Positions 6,376 through 8,786 of a DNA stretch of 8,786 bases are shown in pieces. The translations under genes were made by a program, and so were the position numbers. A model generated the notes under the pieces. The model saw only the letters and a list, made by a program, of their open reading frames with translations, made no database searches and was not told the DNA's origin. Numbering within the stretch: the stretch's first letter is position 1; each line of letters starts with the position of its first letter. The DNA comes from RGIG3009 sp045603285 (lineage in GTDB: Bacteria > Bacillota > Clostridia > Oscillospirales > Acutalibacteraceae): contig JAZULW010000111.1 of assembly GCA_045603285.1 (NCBI GenBank), forward strand, positions 1 to 8,786, in the 5' to 3' direction.

Positions 6376-6388
6376 ACAGTTGAATATT
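6376..6388 (+). other. ACAGTTGAATATT motif after the cofE-like promoter -10
   Basis: ACAGTTGAATATT starts exactly 3 nt after TATAAT and matches the motif at 6229-6240 on the other strand except for one extra G. Both cover roughly -3 to +10 of their promoters. Confidence 0.45.
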
Positions 6389-6425
6389 CCGTGTTTCTTG
6401 ATTCATAAAGAAGGGAAGACCAAGT

Positions 6426-7622
6426 ATGTCAGAAAACACCCGTAGAGTAGGTACTGTTTCGCGCGGTATCCGTTGCCCCATCATCCGTCAGGGGGATGAC
6501 CTTGCGGCCATCGTGGCGGACAGCGTTTTGCAAGCGGCCCGGAGTGAGGGATTTGCCCTGCGTGACCGTGACGTCATTGCTATGACCGAGTCGATCGTCG
6601 CCCGCGCGCAAGGCAACTACGCATCGGTGGACGATATCGCCGCCGATATCCACGCCAAATTCGGCGGCGGCACGGTGGGCGTCATATTCCCGATCCTTTC
6701 GCGCAACCGTTTTGCCATTTGTCTGCGCGGCATTGCCAAAGGCACCCAAAAAGTGGTGTTGATGCTCAGCTACCCGTCCGACGAGGTGGGCAACGAGCTT
6801 GTCAGCTTGGATAAGATCGACGCGGCGGGTGTCAACCCCTATTCCGACGTGCTGTCCCTTGAAAAATACCGTGAACTGTTCGGCGAAAACCGCCACGAAT
6901 TCACGGGTGTGGACTACGTGCAATACTACGGTGACCTCATTCGCGAAATGGGAGCCGAGGCTCAGATTGTGTTTGCTAACCAACCCAAAGCCATTTTGGA
7001 TTACACCACTAACGTTCTCGCGTGTGATATCCATACCCGTGCCCGCACCAAGCGTATTCTCAAAGCGGCAGGTGCCACGGTGTATACGTTGGATGACGTG
7101 CTTTCCGCCCCCGTCAGCGGCGGCTACAACGAAAAATACGGTCTGCTCGGTTCCAACAAATCCACCGAGGATACCATCAAACTGTTCCCCCGCGAATGCA
7201 AAGATTTGGTGCTCGATGTGCAAGCCCGCATCTTGAAAGCCACCGGCAAACACGTGGAAGTGATGGTGTACGGTGACGGTGCGTTTAAAGACCCGCAAGG
7301 GAAAATTTGGGAATTGGCAGATCCGGTGGTGTCACCCGCGTTTACCGACGGTCTTGTGGGCACCCCGAGCGAACTTAAGCTCAAATACTTGGCCGATAAT
7401 GATTATAAAGACTTATCGGGTGAAGAACTGCGCGAGGCCATTTCCGCCAGTATCCGCCAAAAGAAAGATGATCTGGTGGGCAATATGGCATCGCAAGGCA
7501 CCACCCCCCGTCAACTGACCGATTTGATCGGCTCGCTGTGCGACCTTACGAGCGGTTCGGGCGACAAAGGCACACCCGTGGTGTTGGTCCAAGGCTATTT
7601 TGACAACTACACCAACGCGTGA
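6426..7622 (+). CDS. Coenzyme F420-0:L-glutamate ligase (CofE/FbiB) family protein, extended form, function unassigned
   Basis: The 398-residue protein matches the CofE-type family at its N-terminus: RGIRCPIIRQGDDL (13-26), then LRDRDVIAMTESIVARAQG (45-63), the pattern of 'gDvlvvtekvvskaeG'. A later block, VEVMVYGDGAFKDPQGKIW (277-295), with WELADPVVSP (295-304), resembles the metal/nucleotide region of CofE. Between them lies a segment of about 150 residues absent from the roughly 250-residue archaeal CofE (includes YPSDEVGN 116-123 and NEKYGLLGSNKSTED 235-249). CofE uses GTP and a divalent metal to attach gamma-linked glutamate to F420-0. No other F420 gene is seen here and most Clostridia are not known to make F420, so another ligation substrate is likely. 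ATG 6426 follows AAGGGA (6411-6416) by 9 nt. It is cotranscribed with guaA, 15 bp downstream. Probably cytosolic. Confidence 0.75.
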   Translation: MSENTRRVGTVSRGIRCPIIRQGDDLAAIVADSVLQAARSEGFALRDRDVIAMTESIVARAQGNYASVDDIAADIHAKFGGGTVGVIFPILSRNRFAICLRGIAKGTQKVVLMLSYPSDEVGNELVSLDKIDAAGVNPYSDVLSLEKYRELFGENRHEFTGVDYVQYYGDLIREMGAEAQIVFANQPKAILDYTTNVLACDIHTRARTKRILKAAGATVYTLDDVLSAPVSGGYNEKYGLLGSNKSTEDTIKLFPRECKDLVLDVQARILKATGKHVEVMVYGDGAFKDPQGKIWELADPVVSPAFTDGLVGTPSELKLKYLADNDYKDLSGEELREAISASIRQKKDDLVGNMASQGTTPRQLTDLIGSLCDLTSGSGDKGTPVVLVQGYFDNYTNA

Positions 7623-7637
7623 TAGGGAGGATGTAAT

Positions 7638-8639
7638 ATGGAAATCAGCAAACGCCCCGAAACGATGCAACGCATCACCACCAAAGCCCTTGCCGACGCG
7701 TATATTGCCGAGCAAGTGGCCGAGATCCGTGCTCAAGTCGGCGATAAAAAAGTACTGCTCGCCCTTTCCGGCGGTGTGGACTCTTCGGTAGTCGCTGCAC
7801 TCCTGATCAAAGCCATCGGCAAACAACTCGTCTGCGTGCACGTCAACCACGGGTTGATGCGTAAGGATGAGTCGGAAAACGTGGTTAAGATGTTCCGCGA
7901 CGAGTGGGATGCCAACCTCATCTACGTGGATGCGACCGATCGTTTTCTTGATCTGCTGAAAGACGTGGCCGAGCCCGAGCGCAAACGCAAGATCATCGGC
8001 GCCGAGTTTATCAACGTGTTTGCCGACGAAGCGCGGAAACTGGAAGGCATCTCCTATTTGGCGCAAGGCACCATCTATCCCGATATTTTGGAAAGCATCA
8101 AACAAGCCGAAGGCAAAAAAGCCGTCAAATCGCACCACAACGTGGGCGGCCTGCCCGAGGATCTGCAGTTCGAATTGGTCGAACCCATCAAACTGCTTTA
8201 TAAAGACGAAGTGCGCGTCGTGGGCGAAGCCCTCGGCTTGCCCCACGCAATGGTGTACCGCCAACCGTTCCCCGGCCCGGGCCTGGGTGTGCGTTGCCTC
8301 GGCGCCATCACGCGCGACCGTTTGCACGCCCTGCGTGAAGCGGATGCCATCTTGCGTGACGAGTTTGACAAAAACGGCCTTGCCGAAAAAGTGTGGCAGT
8401 ATTTCGTGGTCGTGCCCGACATCAAGAGTGTCGGGGTGAAAAACGAAAGCCGCTACGAAGGCTGGCCGGCTATCATCCGCGCGGTCAATACGACGGATGC
8501 GATGTCCGCCACCATTGAAGAAATTCCGTATGCGGTGCTCCACACCGTCACCGCCCGCATCACCGCAGAAGTAGACGGCATCAACCGCGTCCTCTACGAT
8601 CTCACCCCGAAACCGGTCGGCACCATTGAGTGGGAATAA
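7638..8639 (+). CDS. guaA: GMP synthetase PP-ATPase subunit, free-standing (no glutaminase domain)
   Basis: GMP synthetase makes GMP from XMP: this part adenylylates XMP with ATP and lets ammonia attack. The P-loop LSGGVDSS (43-50) is intact, as are QGTIYPDILES (143-153), KSHHNVGGLP (164-173), RQPFPGPGLGVR (208-219) and the C-terminal dimer end KPVGTIEWE (325-333). At 333 residues it lacks the class I glutamine amidotransferase domain of about 190 residues that precedes this part in usual bacterial GuaA of 510-525 residues. This is a clean two-subunit (archaeal-like) arrangement and not a truncation: ATG 7638 has AGGGAGG (7624-7630) 7 nt upstream, and the preceding frame is the complete cofE-like gene. 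Ammonia must come from a separate glutaminase encoded elsewhere or from free ammonia. It is the last gene of the operon. Confidence 0.93.
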   Translation: MEISKRPETMQRITTKALADAYIAEQVAEIRAQVGDKKVLLALSGGVDSSVVAALLIKAIGKQLVCVHVNHGLMRKDESENVVKMFRDEWDANLIYVDATDRFLDLLKDVAEPERKRKIIGAEFINVFADEARKLEGISYLAQGTIYPDILESIKQAEGKKAVKSHHNVGGLPEDLQFELVEPIKLLYKDEVRVVGEALGLPHAMVYRQPFPGPGLGVRCLGAITRDRLHALREADAILRDEFDKNGLAEKVWQYFVVVPDIKSVGVKNESRYEGWPAIIRAVNTTDAMSATIEEIPYAVLHTVTARITAEVDGINRVLYDLTPKPVGTIEWE

Positions 8640-8737
8640 TACCAAAAACGCTGAAAACCCGCATAAACACTGGGTTTTTGAGGTTTCGAAAAGCCTCGTG
8701 ACAACGTTTTGACAACAATTTCAGATTATTCATAAAT
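8640..8737 (+). other. Region after guaA: two weak hairpins and a direct repeat, no gene
   Basis: No coding sequence is seen. AAAACCC (8654-8660) pairs with GGGTTTT (8672-8678), followed by one more T, a weak terminator-like hairpin. GAGGTTT (8680-8686) pairs with AAGCCTC (8691-8697, one G-U) around CGAA, without a T run. TGACAAC occurs twice after that. The strong terminator comes next. Confidence 0.6.
8699..8716 (+). repeat. Direct repeat TGACAAC, two copies 11 bp apart
   Basis: TGACAAC occurs at 8699-8705 and 8710-8716, start to start 11 bp, about one helical turn. Repeats so spaced could bind one protein on one DNA face. The place, about 60 bp after the guaA stop, is where integrase sites of guaA-borne islands would lie, but two 7-mers may be chance. 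Confidence 0.5.
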
Positions 8738-8782
8738 AAAGAGCTAACAGATTTTTGTTACAAAGTCTGTTAGCTCTTTTTT
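8738..8782 (+). terminator. Intrinsic terminator of the cofE-like/guaA operon
   Basis: AAAGAGCTAACAGA (8738-8751) pairs perfectly with 8766-8779 (14 bp), and the stem can extend inward by 4 further pairs (one G-U). Six Ts (8777-8782) end it. The A run on the left arm gives Us on the other strand too, so it could also stop leftward transcription from beyond the window. Confidence 0.9.
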
Positions 8783-8786
8783 GTTA

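Noticed and set aside
6373..6425. Purine riboswitch before the guaA operon
   Set aside because: The leader is only about 47 nt and shows no aptamer-like stems; the gap directly before guaA is 15 bp.
7400..7640. Remnant of a GATase domain before guaA
   Set aside because: The frame there is the conserved C-terminus of the cofE-like protein (LTSGSGDKGTP, GYFDNYTN); no glutaminase Cys or His motifs are seen.
7413..8645. 410-codon open frame on the - strand, and a 289-codon one at 6429-7298
   Set aside because: Both are shadows of guaA and the cofE-like gene, due to codon bias at third positions; no family resemblance.

Overview
The window looks like ordinary chromosome from an anaerobic Firmicute, most likely a Clostridia/Oscillospirales (Ruminococcaceae-like) gut bacterium. 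The grounds are protein style (a PduL-type phosphotransacylase, a paired ABC exporter of a type common in Clostridia, and a surface lipoprotein on a long Thr-rich stalk like those of ruminococci), strong AGGAGG-type ribosome sites, and housekeeping promoters close to TTGACA-17-TATAAT. This is inference from recognised sequence, not from a search. Six genes cover almost the whole window; a seventh, pduL, enters from the left edge. No tRNA, rRNA, CRISPR array, insertion sequence or recombinase gene is visible.

Layout, left to right. (1) The 3' end of pduL (+) runs convergently into a lipoprotein gene (-), with one bidirectional terminator between them. (2) The lipoprotein has a signal peptide, a Thr-rich stalk of about 110 residues with a 7-residue tandem repeat, and a sialidase/GH43-like propeller with degenerate Asp-box motifs. 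It has its own promoter. (3) A small SCP2-like protein (-) carries a Lys/Pro/Ala-rich tail. It has its own promoter and terminator, and a perfect 12-bp inverted repeat spans its transcription start, ribosome site and start codon. (4) Two overlapping ABC half-transporter genes (-) form an operon. Their ATPase motifs are asymmetric in a complementary way, as in heterodimeric exporters with one degenerate and one competent ATP site. (5) A 219-bp divergent intergenic region holds two opposed promoters that share an ACAGTT..AATATT motif just after each -10. (6) A rightward operon encodes a CofE/F420-0:glutamate-ligase-family protein and a free-standing GMP synthetase PP-ATPase subunit without its glutaminase domain. 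A strong terminator closes it at the right edge.

Four promoters can be read, all with 17-bp spacers, and four intrinsic terminators are clear, so the transcription units are well resolved: the lipoprotein alone; the SCP2-like gene alone; the ABC pair; and cofE-like plus guaA. No wholly new multi-gene system is evident. The most interesting points are the palindrome over the SCP2-like start, the pairing of a CofE-like enzyme with a glutaminase-less GuaA, the motif shared by the divergent promoters, and the guaA 3' end, which resembles an integration site.
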